Part shown: piece after piece, positions 54,345-64,000 of the stretch
How positions within the stretch are numbered: position 1 is the stretch's first letter
Layout: each line of letters starts with the position of its first letter
Source: Dryas octopetala
Lineage: Eukaryota; Streptophyta; Magnoliopsida; Rosales; Rosaceae
DNA length: 64,000 bases
Assembly (NCBI GenBank): GCA_963921425.1
Contig: OY992836.1
Location: 22,175,889 to 22,239,888 of the forward strand
Reading direction: 5' to 3'
The notes under the pieces: generated by a model
Database searches by the model: none
Told to the model about the DNA's origin: nothing
What the model saw: the letters and a program-made list of their open reading frames with translations, nothing else
Program-made: the position numbers and the translations under genes

Positions 54345-55646
54345 TTAGCTCTTCACACTCCCAAAGAATCTTGAAAGTGGCACGGGACCACCAGCCTCGT
54401 CATCATCACTGCTCGAGTGCTTGGTCCTTGACCTGTGCTTCTTTTCCTTCTTTGTTCTCTTAGACCTGGACTTGGATCTTTTTGATTCTCTGTCTTCTTC
54501 TTCACTACTGGAAGAAGAATCTGAGGATGAACTTGAGGAGCTACACTCTGAAGATCTCCTTCTTGAATGCTACAAAGTAGAAAGTGAAATGAGTAAACTT
54601 CGGATTTTTATTCTCATGACTGAGATATTCACATTTAATTTGCTAATTGGTATAATGATAATAATATATATACTTATCCGAACCAGATTAGCAGTATAAT
54701 TAATAATAATATGGAATGACTATTATTCAAATCCAGTTACTGGATGTATGTCTATTTTCATTATGCAAAGGCCAGTCAAGGAGAGTGGAGCCTAATTAGA
54801 ATATTCCTTTCGCAATTCATGCAAGCAGTACTTATTTTCGAATGCACAAGAGTTCAGTATCAGTAAACAATAAAACACCAACAACCAAATTGTAGGCAAT
54901 AGGTACCTTCCTCTTTCTGCTGCTGCGTTTCTTTAAATCTTTATCCTTCCTATCTGCAAGGACACATATTCACCTTCAGAAAAAGGCTAGTAGAAATAAC
55001 AAGACACAGGTTATTATTTATATTTCCATGTCTACAACACCAACCTTTTTTGCGATCAGACTTACTACCAGAGTGGTTTCTTCCATTGGCAAGCTTGCGA
55101 GCCCTTTCAGCATCCAGTTGAGCTCTGTACTCTCTCATCATTCTATCAGTATCTTTTTCTAGTTCTCCCTTTCTAATTTCATCTTCCTAGTACAGCAATA
55201 CACAACTTAGCATAAAATAAATGATAATGAAGGAGCATATATAAGGACAAGACATTTAGTGATATTCTGGCCATCACTGGGAGTAAAATATTACAGCTCA
55301 CCTTAGGCATAGTACTTATGGAATCATTAACAGTAGAAAGTAGTAACTATTGTTACGGTGTGCAAAATAGCTGAACAAACTAAATTGGTCGATTTACTTT
55401 GGTTTTTCACTTCAAACGATTTAATTCAGAAATAGAAACCGGTTGTAAAGCCTGACCAAATCTGAACCAAAATGCATGTTTTTGTACAGATGGCACAGCA
55501 TGAGATTCACTCCTTATTGTTCGCTTCACATTATATCACTTTAATATCTTTTAAATTTTCATATAAAAATTTAAATTCCAGAATCTTTAATCCCTCTCTC
55601 TACATTTACTGCACCCCTTACCCCACTCAGCCACCTTCCTTATAAC

Positions 55647-55709
<63 letters not shown>

Positions 55710-58233
55710 ACATGCAAGCCTCACTGTTCTTAATCGCCATCTCATTTTTCTCCCCTGCCTCCCTTTCTTTCTTAGCATCTTGTTCTTACCATCCCACCTC
55801 ACCTCTCTTCATCAGCATTCTCTTTCTTCTCTCATTTATTTTCTTTATTCTCTCTATAGAAATACTAAAAGATCATAGATGAATTCCATACGAGACATCC
55901 AAACGCTCTCTCCTTTTGCTACATGTGTAGAGGATATGATCTGTCACCAACAATCTTTTGCTATCAATGTTGTCATTACTGTCAACCCAAACCACACTGA
56001 TCAAAACAGTCATTGATCGGTGTGGATTGGCTCATATTTTTTTATTTTCATTCAGTCAGGTTTATTTCCAGTTTTTCAAACCAATCAATTTGATTTGGTG
56101 CAGTAATTTTCTAAATACCAACGAAACCAAAGCAATGCACATCCGTACTAGGCTACTACCATGTACTGACACAGTATGAAGATAAAATATTAGAACCAAT
56201 TTGTTGAGAATGAGCTGAACCCAAACTTTGCTTTAGGCAATATTTTTAGGCCAAAGTAGTGCAGTCCTACATCACGACAATTCTTCCAATCTTCAAACCC
56301 CAAATGCATAAGATCATGCACCTTTCTACCATCAAATAATTACAAAATCATTTCGCACTCACAATATTTAAAGGTTTCTTTTTTATATTTTCTTTCAGCA
56401 TGTACAAAATTCTGTATGAACTATACCAGAAGGTATGGCAGCAGCATAAACAGATAGAGAAAATCCAATGCAGAAAATAATTACCTTTTGTTTCTTTTTA
56501 TACTCCTCCCAGGTAATTGTATGAGAAGTTTTAAGGCTGGCCAAACGAGCAGCATGCCACTCTGGTGAATGAAATGAACCATCCACCTGCGACTCTCCTC
56601 ATCAGTGAAAGTACAGGAAAACAAAACATCCAGAATACAATTACTCTATTGGATTATCAAATCAAATTCTTTAACAGAAAGATGAACCATATGAGAATCT
56701 AACATATGAAAAGGAAACTATGAAGTCTGTCATCATTTAAATCCATATCCAAAGTAGTGAAGTTCTCCTCCAAATCATTAAATTGGCAACGAAACTATTG
56801 CCTTCAATCACTTTATAACTCGTTTAAATGCAACAACATCTAAAGTTATTCATAAAGGAACAACTTGCAAATCAGATGCTTGTCAAGCGACGGCAATGTC
56901 CAATTGTCCACACATTTATTTGACAAATGTCCCCAAATGTGAGCTTAGAGTTTAGAGTTATCTCAAGTGATAAAGTTAGGGTATGATTGAGGGAAGTCTT
57001 AGGTTGAAAACTTGTGAAGAAAAAAAGATTCAACAATTATCCTACAAGATTTGGAGATTAACCTAGTTTTCAAATAACATAAATTTCTTTCTGCATAGGC
57101 CCACAATTGAAAAAATGGTATAGGTTGTCTAGTCCTGTCTGACACTAACTCTTTTGGTGGTTATATATGGGTGGCATCCAACTATAGAAATTCACATTCT
57201 TGAGATAGACTAATGATTATCATGATTCTGCTAGAGTTACTCCACAAACTGTCTGACAGGTGATTTGACAGAAGGCTAAGACTATCAACTGTGAGTAATC
57301 ATACTCACTGAGACAAACCAACAAAATCCAACTTAGGATGCTATAGACACCTTCTACCCCTGAGAGCTTCTTCTTTTATTAACATACTTTTAGCACACAG
57401 TATGCCACAAGAGTTGAGGATGCCCCAAATTCTATACCTCAACATCTATGAACCAAATTCTATACTTTTAACACACACCATTCATATTTACATTCTGCAT
57501 AGCTTTAACCCTTTAACAAGCCAAGACGATTACCACGTTCTAACTAGAGCTGTTAATAAAGCATCTAAATTTACAAGAAAATTGTAGTGATTTCAAGAGC
57601 CAAATAATCAGTGTTCGTATGTTTTAAGTTGAAGTATCAACAGTTGGTGAAATTTTCCCTGCAGCATGTCCCACAAAAAAAGATTTGCGAGCATTCTGAA
57701 GGTCAACAGTGCTCATATTCATATGAACAAATCATATTGAAGCATGAACTCATCCAAGGAAGATTAAACATAGAGAAGTCATTTGAAGAGCAACATCCAA
57801 TCCTAGAGAATTAGATATTATAACCACAAATTCAGTAAACAGTAAACAATTACAAAGTACCCATTAAGAACCAAGAGTCAATCCTACAATAAAGTTTCCT
57901 TGAAATCTAACCTAGCCACCAGAACCACAATCAAATGCATAGCAAGCAGTTTACTAAAATCATGAAATGCAAGTCACTACGATAAATTCAAATGAAAAAA
58001 AAAAAACAGGAAAAAGTGAAAAGAAATAAGAAAGACTAGAAACAAAGAAAGATAATATCTAGCACAACAATATTTGGGTCTTTTATTTCGAATTCAAGAA
58101 TGGGAAGAAAATTAAATTAGGTTTGGTAGTATGAAAGGGTACAAACCATGCCATCTTCAATCTCATCAGGACCAGCAGAACTGGAGCCCAGCCTGGCTCT
58201 CTGCATAGCTTTGTAAGCTTGATTTTTGCCCAT
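54345..58233 (-). CDS. FAM133-like RS-rich nuclear protein
   Basis: Five exons on the minus strand: 58147-58233, 56485-56586, 55045-55186, 54907-54953 and 54345-54569. Phases are consistent and the product is 200 residues. The N-terminus MGKNQAYKAMQRARLG and the block GSFHSPEWHAARLASLKT are the conserved signature of plant proteins annotated as FAM133-like. A Lys/Glu/Arg-rich helix follows (RKGELEKDTDRMMREYRAQL). The tail, from about residue 110, is dense in Ser, Arg, Lys and Asp/Glu (KRSSRKRKHSRRRSSE), like splicing-related RS proteins. Nuclear localisation is likely (inference) and no biochemical role is established that I know of. Introns 1 and 2 are over 1.2 kb each. Confidence 0.88.
55651..55708. 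repeat. (CT)29 microsatellite
   Basis: A perfect 58-bp CT run in intron 2 of the FAM133-like gene (GA on the coding strand). Such long perfect dinucleotide runs are usually length-polymorphic. Confidence 0.97.
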
Positions 58234-59225
58234 TTTGAAAGAGACCCAGATGAGAGAAATCAATGAAAAAGGGCCAGAAAATCGAAGAAAGAAACAAACC
58301 CAGAAAAAAGAAATGAAGGAATAATATATGACTAGAGTATTAACGGTTTAAAACCCATGTAGTGAAAGAGATAATTTAGGGAGGGTTAGGAATAGGAAGA
58401 GAAACAGGGCTGGATTGGGCAAGGTTTTTCAAAGAGGGTATGAATGTGATACAAGGTGAGGTTGTCAGGCAGAGCCAGCAGATTTGTCAAGGAACGGCAA
58501 CACCTTTGGGAGATTTACATGACGTGTTAAATCTTGATTCGTTGAGACCACAAGTAAATAATAAAAGCAACATACACAAACATAGATGGCCCATGGTATC
58601 TCAACCGTCTATTTTTGTAAAAGCTGCCCAACCCATTCTACACCTCTACCGATCTTCTAAATCGAATTTTGTTTAGGAGTACTACATCATGTGGTCTGAC
58701 TACATCTCTCGAATAGATGTGAGATTTATCCTATTCCTATTAGAAAAATTGTACATCTAACAACTTGTTAATTTGGTTCATTAATTTTATTCTTTAGTTA
58801 ACAATTCCTTTACCGAGAAAATGTACTATTTGAATTACAAAACCCATTGTATGCTCTATGTAAGTTGTAAGTTGTAAGTGGATAGTGGCTATTGGGTTTT
58901 TGATTTGGGGTAGAGAGATTTAAATGTGGGACATTTTAATAGTACGAAGAAAAATACTGCTAGACCAATACACAATAATTAATTGGTGGCTTTTAACTTG
59001 TTGAAATCATTGAATGGGTTCTAGAGATTGAACTTTGAGCTTTGAGCTTTGAGCTTTGAGCTTTGAGCTTTCGTGGAGTTTTACCACTAAATTAATAGTT
59101 ATTTGGTAATTTGTAATTTTGCGACCACTTAACAGGTCATAGATGTGGAGCTTTGGGCGCTGGAGAAGAATGTAGTTGCTGATGGGCTTTCTAGCTTCAG
59201 CTTAGCTTGGATTTGGGCTTCTTGA
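58234..59225. other. Upstream flank of the FAM133-like gene
   Basis: Contains the promoter of the minus-strand gene (58234 onward). A heptamer array, CTTTGAG, is repeated about five times at 59033-59072. No coding feature seen. Confidence 0.55.
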
Positions 59226-59685
59226 TAGGCCTGGACATCGGGTGGGCGGCTCGGCTTGGAGTCCAAACCATCTCCTACTATACGGGTCGGGTGGGAGTCG
59301 GCTTGGGTCTTTGTTGGAAACGGGTCGGAGCAGTCGGAAACGGCTTGGCCGTGAAGGAGGAGAAGAGTGAGGAGAGAAGAGAGAAAAGAGGAGAGAAAAG
59401 AGAGAAGGTGTAGGGAGGAAGATTAATTGGCGCTGTGGGAGGTGTTGCGGGGAGAGGGGGCGTCGGGGAGGAAGATCGACTAGCATCTGCAACTCTCTCT
59501 CTCTCCCCTGTCACTCTCTCTCATCTACAACTCTCCTTCTCTCTCGCGGCTCGGCTCAACTTTGGCGAGTGGTTGAGAACGGAACCCGCCACCCGAGCTG
59601 CCTCTATCGCGGTGGGTCGGCTTAAGGTTAAACGGTCGGCGGTGGGGTCGGAGCAGCGGGTCGGACGGCTTGATGCCCACCCATA
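59226..59685. mobile_element. hAT MITE, 460 bp
   Basis: The ends are TAGGCCTGGACATCGGGTGG on the left and, inverted, TATGGGTGGGCATCAAGCCG on the right. They are flanked by an exact 8-bp repeat, CTTCTTGA, at 59218-59225 and 59686-59693. The interior is GC- and purine-rich, with GGTCGG/CGGCTTGG motifs near both ends. The overlapping ORFs on both strands here reflect base composition and not genes. Confidence 0.85.
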
Positions 59686-59693
59686 CTTCTTGA

Positions 59694-61107
59694 TGTTGGA
59701 CGTTATCCCAGCTCAAACTGATTGTCTTGTAGTTGTAGTCGAGGTCCTCCATTGCCAGGCCATAGTGTCTAGGCCTAGATTGTTTCTTTGCAAGTCTGCT
59801 TGTCTTTGGGCCTTTGCCCCCCATGGCAAACCCAAAGAAAACATTACTGGGCCGCTAAGATTGGAAATGAAGCTACCGACAACAATACCATATTCTAGTG
59901 ATGGTTGATGTGATTTCATATCATAATTTACATCCATGATTAACAGAATGATACAAACATACAATTGATACGAACCATCTGTCTTAGAGGAGGTCACTTT
60001 TCCAAGTTGTACCACTTCCACTATAAAAACATGCTTTTTGTATGGTTTTATGGAAAGTTGCATCCATTAAGCTGATCAAATATTAACTAATCATACTTAT
60101 AAGTTCTCTTAAACTATAGAAGTATAAAAAATAGAAATAAAAACCAGTTGTGCAGGATTTGTCGGCACTTTGTATTATATCCTTGGATTCATGCACCTTC
60201 AACTTTTGATGTCTGTCCCTGTTCACATATAACAGGACGGATTTGACAACAGTAGCACAGACAATTTCCAAACTTTGAAGATTATTCTCAGCACAAATGA
60301 TGATTATTTTACGGCCTAAAATTCTTGGTTTTTAACATTCTTATTCCTTTCACAATGATCAAGAAAATGGGTTTCCATTGAGAATTTGACTTACCCAGAA
60401 TTATAGATAAGCTTATTATCCTGAGCTGAGGTTGTCGATAGTTCATGCTCTTTTTAAATAGTACCTGGTCGATGGGACTATATAAGTTTGTTGGTTTGGA
60501 CTTTGGACTATATAAGTTTGTATTCTATAATTACCGATGTGACAATGAGTATTTATATCGAAAAAGTTAGTATACTTTTTTTTTTTTGTAATTTGAAAAG
60601 TAAGTTTGATTTATTTACTGGTGGAGAAATATTCCCTTATCTGTGTTGTGGCAGGGGGCAGAGGACGATGGAGAGGGGCACGAGCCCCTAAAACCGACGT
60701 GTTTCGAGTACTCAATCTCAGGTCCTTGGCAATGCGTGAACCACGGGTTCGCACTGTCTCGCTTGTACGTACGGCCTACTACTCTATTAACATTTGTCGT
60801 TTTGATTTTCACCGACGTCTTCACGGCGTCGTTTTCATCCTCTTCTGGGATCATCATCGTTGATCCATTGGTCAAAATACGTGATTGATTGTTTCAACGT
60901 ACAACGGGGTGTCTTTGTTTCTTATGTTTTTGGCCAAAACGCAGTTTGGTGGTAAAAGCGAACCATTGTGGCATTTGAAAAGCATGGAAAACGACTTACG
61001 CTACAAGCCTACAAAATGGTGGTGGGGTCATTTTCTATCATGTTTTGAATTGCTAAAGAGTAAAAGACAAAACAAAATTTTAGGTGGTATTAATTTATTA
61101 TTTTTTG
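59694..61107. other. Intergenic
   Basis: No recognisable gene. ORFs at 60606-60888 overlap on both strands and match no family I know. The sequence around 60650-60880 is less AT-rich than its surroundings. Confidence 0.45.
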
Positions 61108-61167
61108 GGTTAAATATATTTTTAGTCTATAAATTTTGGAGTATGTGTCACTTTAGTCTATTAATTT

Positions 61168-61649
61168 AAATAAAAAATTAAGATTAAATATCAAATATCA
61201 ATAGTTTTTTAATAAAGCAGTAAGACACTAATTTTTTTTAGTTTAGGTACTAACTTAGAGTAAAACATTTTGGATTATGTCACAAATCAGTTTGTTATAC
61301 AGTTGTGACTGTCGAACAGTTACAGTTGTAATTGTCAAACAGTCACAGTTGTGACTATTTAAAATTTATAAAAAATCAAAATTTTTAGGGTTTCATACTT
61401 TTGATTTAGGTTTAGAGGATGAAATCTTATAACCCAAAGACTAAATATTAAAGTTTAAGCCTTACAAATATTGAAAAAACAATAAATCAATAAAAAAGTT
61501 ATAACTGTTAGACAGTCACAGTTCGATATAACTATGTTTTTTAAAGTTGGTACCTAAACTGAAATTTAGTACCTAAACTGAAATGACATAAATGTTTTAG
61601 TAATTGAAATGAAAAAACATTATAATTTGGTACCTAAAGTCAATGGACC
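61168..61649. mobile_element. Insertion in the left arm of the Mutator-like element
   Basis: The left arm is about 480 bp longer than the right. The extra sequence is bounded by TTAATTT at 61161-61167 and 61650-61656; the right arm has only one corresponding site (CACTAATTTTAAAAC inverted near 62800). It contains GTTGTGACTGTCGAACAGTT, GTCACAGTTGTGACT and two copies of TACCTAAACTGAAAT. Confidence 0.6.
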
Positions 61650-61853
61650 TTAATTTTAAAACGTGATAAAAATGCCCACAAATTATCCAATTTGTCTCAA
61701 CTAAAGAAAACCGTTAGCTTCCATCCACAATGGTAACATAATGTTTTCTCACTCCTCTCTTCCACACGTCTCTCTGCTCTCTCACTCACGACGTCGGATG
61801 GACCAAGGATTTCGCTGCCATCTGACCATCAACGTTGACAAAATTGGTCTCGT

Positions 61854-62040
61854 TCTCTCCCTTCCTCTCCTTTTTCTCCCCCAATGCTCTGATCAGCCCG
61901 AAACCCAGCCTCGTTCTCTCCCTCTTCCTCTCCTCTTTCTCCCCCACTGCTCTGATCAGCCCGAAACCCAGCCCCGTTCTCTCCCTCTTCCTCTCCTCTT
62001 TCTCCCCCACTGCTCTGATCAGCCCGAAACCCAACCAAGA
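61854..62040. repeat. 63-bp tandem repeat, three copies
   Basis: TGCTCTGATCAGCCCGAAAC occurs at 61885, 61948 and 62011, exactly 63 bp apart, each preceded by a pyrimidine-rich CTCTCC/TTTCTCCCCC stretch. The right arm of the element has a single inverted unit (62540-62610). Because 63 is a multiple of three, the open frame here only reflects the repeat. Confidence 0.93.
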
Positions 62041-62856
62041 GAAAAACCTAGCCCCAAGTCTGATCGTCAACTTAAGCCCAGATCAGTAAGACACCTCCAA
62101 AAAACTGAAAATCACAAAACAATACAAAATCAACGTCTCTCACGCCACCACTCACAGCAGTGGCTGTGAGACCCAAACTGATTTTTCAATATTTCTCAAT
62201 AATTGGCCAAAACCACTTTAACAGAACTGAAGAATACAAAGAAGGAAATCAAGTCCATACCTGGGTCGACGAAAAAGGTCGCCGAAAAAGCCAGAAACAA
62301 CGACGGATCCGCCGCTGCTTCTTGGCTTCGATTCGCAGCCTTTGGTGGATCCGCCGTTGCTTCTTGGCTTCGATTCACCGCCTCTGGTGGTCTGATGAGG
62401 AAAGTGAGGCCACTCTCGTGCTCAAAGTGACGAGAGGAAGCCTTTGAGGGTGGTGGGAGGTCGCAATACCGCCAAAATCACGAAGTCACCACCGAAGTTA
62501 ACGATCAGACTCGGGGCTGGGTTTTTCTCTTGGCTGGGTTTCAGGCTGATCGGAGCACTGGGGGAGAAAAAGGAGAGGAAGAGGGAGAGAACGAGACCGG
62601 TTTCGTCACCGTTGATGGTCAGACGGCGACAAAATCGCCGGTCAACCTGTCTAGCGTGAGTGAGAGAGATAAGAGAGCAGAGAGACATGTAGGAGAGAGG
62701 AGAGAGAACATTTCGTTAGTTTTGTGGATGGAGGCTAACAGTTTTTCCTCAATTGAGATAGATTGGATAATTCATGGGTATTTTTGTCACGTTTTAAAAT
62801 TAGTGAACCAAATTAAGACACACCCCAAAATTTATAGATCAAAAATGTATTTAACC

Positions 62857-63172
62857 TTATTTTTGTTCGTTGGGACTAAATTGCATGACCTTTTCCTAAA
62901 TCATTGATGGATGGAATAGGACTATATATCTTCTTCATTGCATACTTTATAGATCAAAAGATGCTACATGTGACAGGAAACATGAAATGAGAATAAAATT
63001 TGCAAGTTTTATACTTTAATGTAGTGCACTTTGATGAACACATTTAATAACTCTTACCATTGTTGACAAAATTAAGATATTAATTAGGTGGACATTATTA
63101 AGTAGCCCCCTCCCCCCAACTACGGTATAGCCCATAACGAGTCATAACTTGTGTGTTTTTCCTTTATATATG

Positions 63173-63203
<31 letters not shown>

Positions 63204-64000
63204 TCGGCATTCTGCATGCAAAAACATAAGACTAGTGGATGTACACAACACACATTGACTATCACCTTATTGTTTATGTGATAATTGACTAGAGTATAAT
63301 TAGCATATTGGTTCTAAATATAATTCTTTCACTTTAATCAACATGATTGGGTTATTATTCCATTCATCACTTGGTGCAAAGTTCATATTTAAATTTATCT
63401 TAATGGGGGATTCATGCGAATGTCCATAAGTTTTTAGTAAACTAAACAAATATTTTTCTCATATGTGGACCTGTTCATACCAATAAAGGACCCAACACAG
63501 ATTTAAAGTGTTTTACAAGGCCATTAACAATTAACTACAGGGGTTTGAATTAAGATTCTCATAGATAAAATATGTTGTTTATCACATAAAAAAAACATAA
63601 AGACCTTTAAAATGTGAGTCAATAATTACTTAATATTCCAATAAATTCACGATTAAATGATACACTTTTTAATTCGACAACTACTTTCATATTAATGTTG
63701 TTTTCAAGTGTACTTGTAGGAAGAAGGCATATTTATGGCATTGATAGCTAAGAAAGCTGGCCAACGAAAGGTCCTAACAAGTAGTCCATATACACCAAAT
63801 TCTGGAGGCTACAAAAAGCTTTTAATTTTCCTTTTTCTTTGGCCATGTCTTTTAATTTTCCTTTAGCCAAAAAGAAAAGAAAACTTTTTTTTTTTTGGCC
63901 AAGAAGAAAAGAAAACTTTTTAGATCTTCAAATAGATATTGAAGATTCATGAGTAACATGATGAATATGAAAACAGTTAATATAAGGAAGACTGTGTGGT
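62857..64000. other. Intergenic
   Basis: AT-rich, no gene seen. A (TA)n microsatellite lies at about 63173-63195, followed by a T-run. GAAAAGAAAACTTTTT-like sequence is duplicated near 63870 and 63905. Confidence 0.5.

Larger units (their letters stand above)
61108..62856. mobile_element. Mutator-like foldback element with long inverted arms
   Basis: GGTTAAATATATTTTTAGTC on the left pairs with inverted GGTTAAATACATTTTTGATC on the right, and both continue into TATAAATTTTGG. The flanks are TTATTTTTTG and TTATTTTTG, a 9-bp duplication apart from one T in a T-run, as expected for MULEs. The inverted homology extends inward to about 62080 on the left and 62494 on the right. It includes CCGTTAGCTTCCATCCACAA and the CTCTGCTCTCTCACTCAC block. 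The arms are thus several hundred bases long around a 410-bp spacer. ORFs within (61741-62169, 62160-62447, 62530-62907) have no known domain. Confidence 0.78.

Noticed and set aside
55958-57814. Plus-strand ORFs within the FAM133-like gene introns
   Set aside because: They are short, AT-rich and antisense to a well-supported gene; no domain was recognised.
60606-60888. Small genes on both strands
   Set aside because: Three overlapping ORFs with no recognised motif, no conserved structure and no clear promoter.
61741-62169. Protein-coding gene with a 21-residue repeat
   Set aside because: The open frame is a by-product of a 63-bp tandem repeat within an inverted transposon arm; no domain and no splice or start context support it.

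Overview
This is a stretch of plant nuclear DNA. It has intron-rich genes with GT-AG splicing, AT-rich intergenic sequence, teloboxes and abundant class II transposons. The best matches are to land-plant families (SAC9, MPK6, an RPS2-type NLR, AOP-type dioxygenases), which points to a eudicot. A rosid is plausible, but the species cannot be settled from the sequence alone. All gene models below were made by reading splice sites by eye and checking that phase is kept through every exon.

Layout. 1-7479 (+): the 3' two thirds of the phosphoinositide phosphatase gene SAC9, opening inside its WW domain. 8019-14329: a hAT-type element with 8-bp target duplications, itself split by a decayed PIF/Harbinger element that carries a SANT-like ORF and a DDE transposase. 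15360-17389 and 24422-25545 (both -): two AOP-like 2-oxoglutarate/Fe(II) dioxygenases, separated by 7 kb of transposon sequence that includes a CACTA-type element with a second hAT MITE inside it. 26036-29205 (+): ribosomal protein L5. 30085-30625 (+): a small protein with a predicted twin-arginine thylakoid-lumen signal. 31360-34813 (+): a NagD-like HAD phosphatase. 36192-43213 (-): a CC-NBS-LRR immune receptor. 43.6-49.6 kb: repeated copies of its 5' leader and flank, interrupted by insertions. 50310-53551 (+): the MAP kinase MPK6. 54345-58233 (-): a FAM133-like RS-rich nuclear protein. 58.2-64.0 kb: intergenic, with another hAT MITE and a Mutator-like foldback element.

The genes do not form one pathway. 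SAC9, MPK6 and the FAM133-like gene are probably the old collinear backbone, because Arabidopsis keeps SAC9 close to a MAP kinase gene. The NLR, its duplicated promoters and the tandem dioxygenases are the fast-evolving, defence-related part. No previously undescribed system could be shown. The most informative structures are the nested transposons with intact target duplications, the transposase inactivated by one nonsense codon, and the triplicated leader exon upstream of the NLR.
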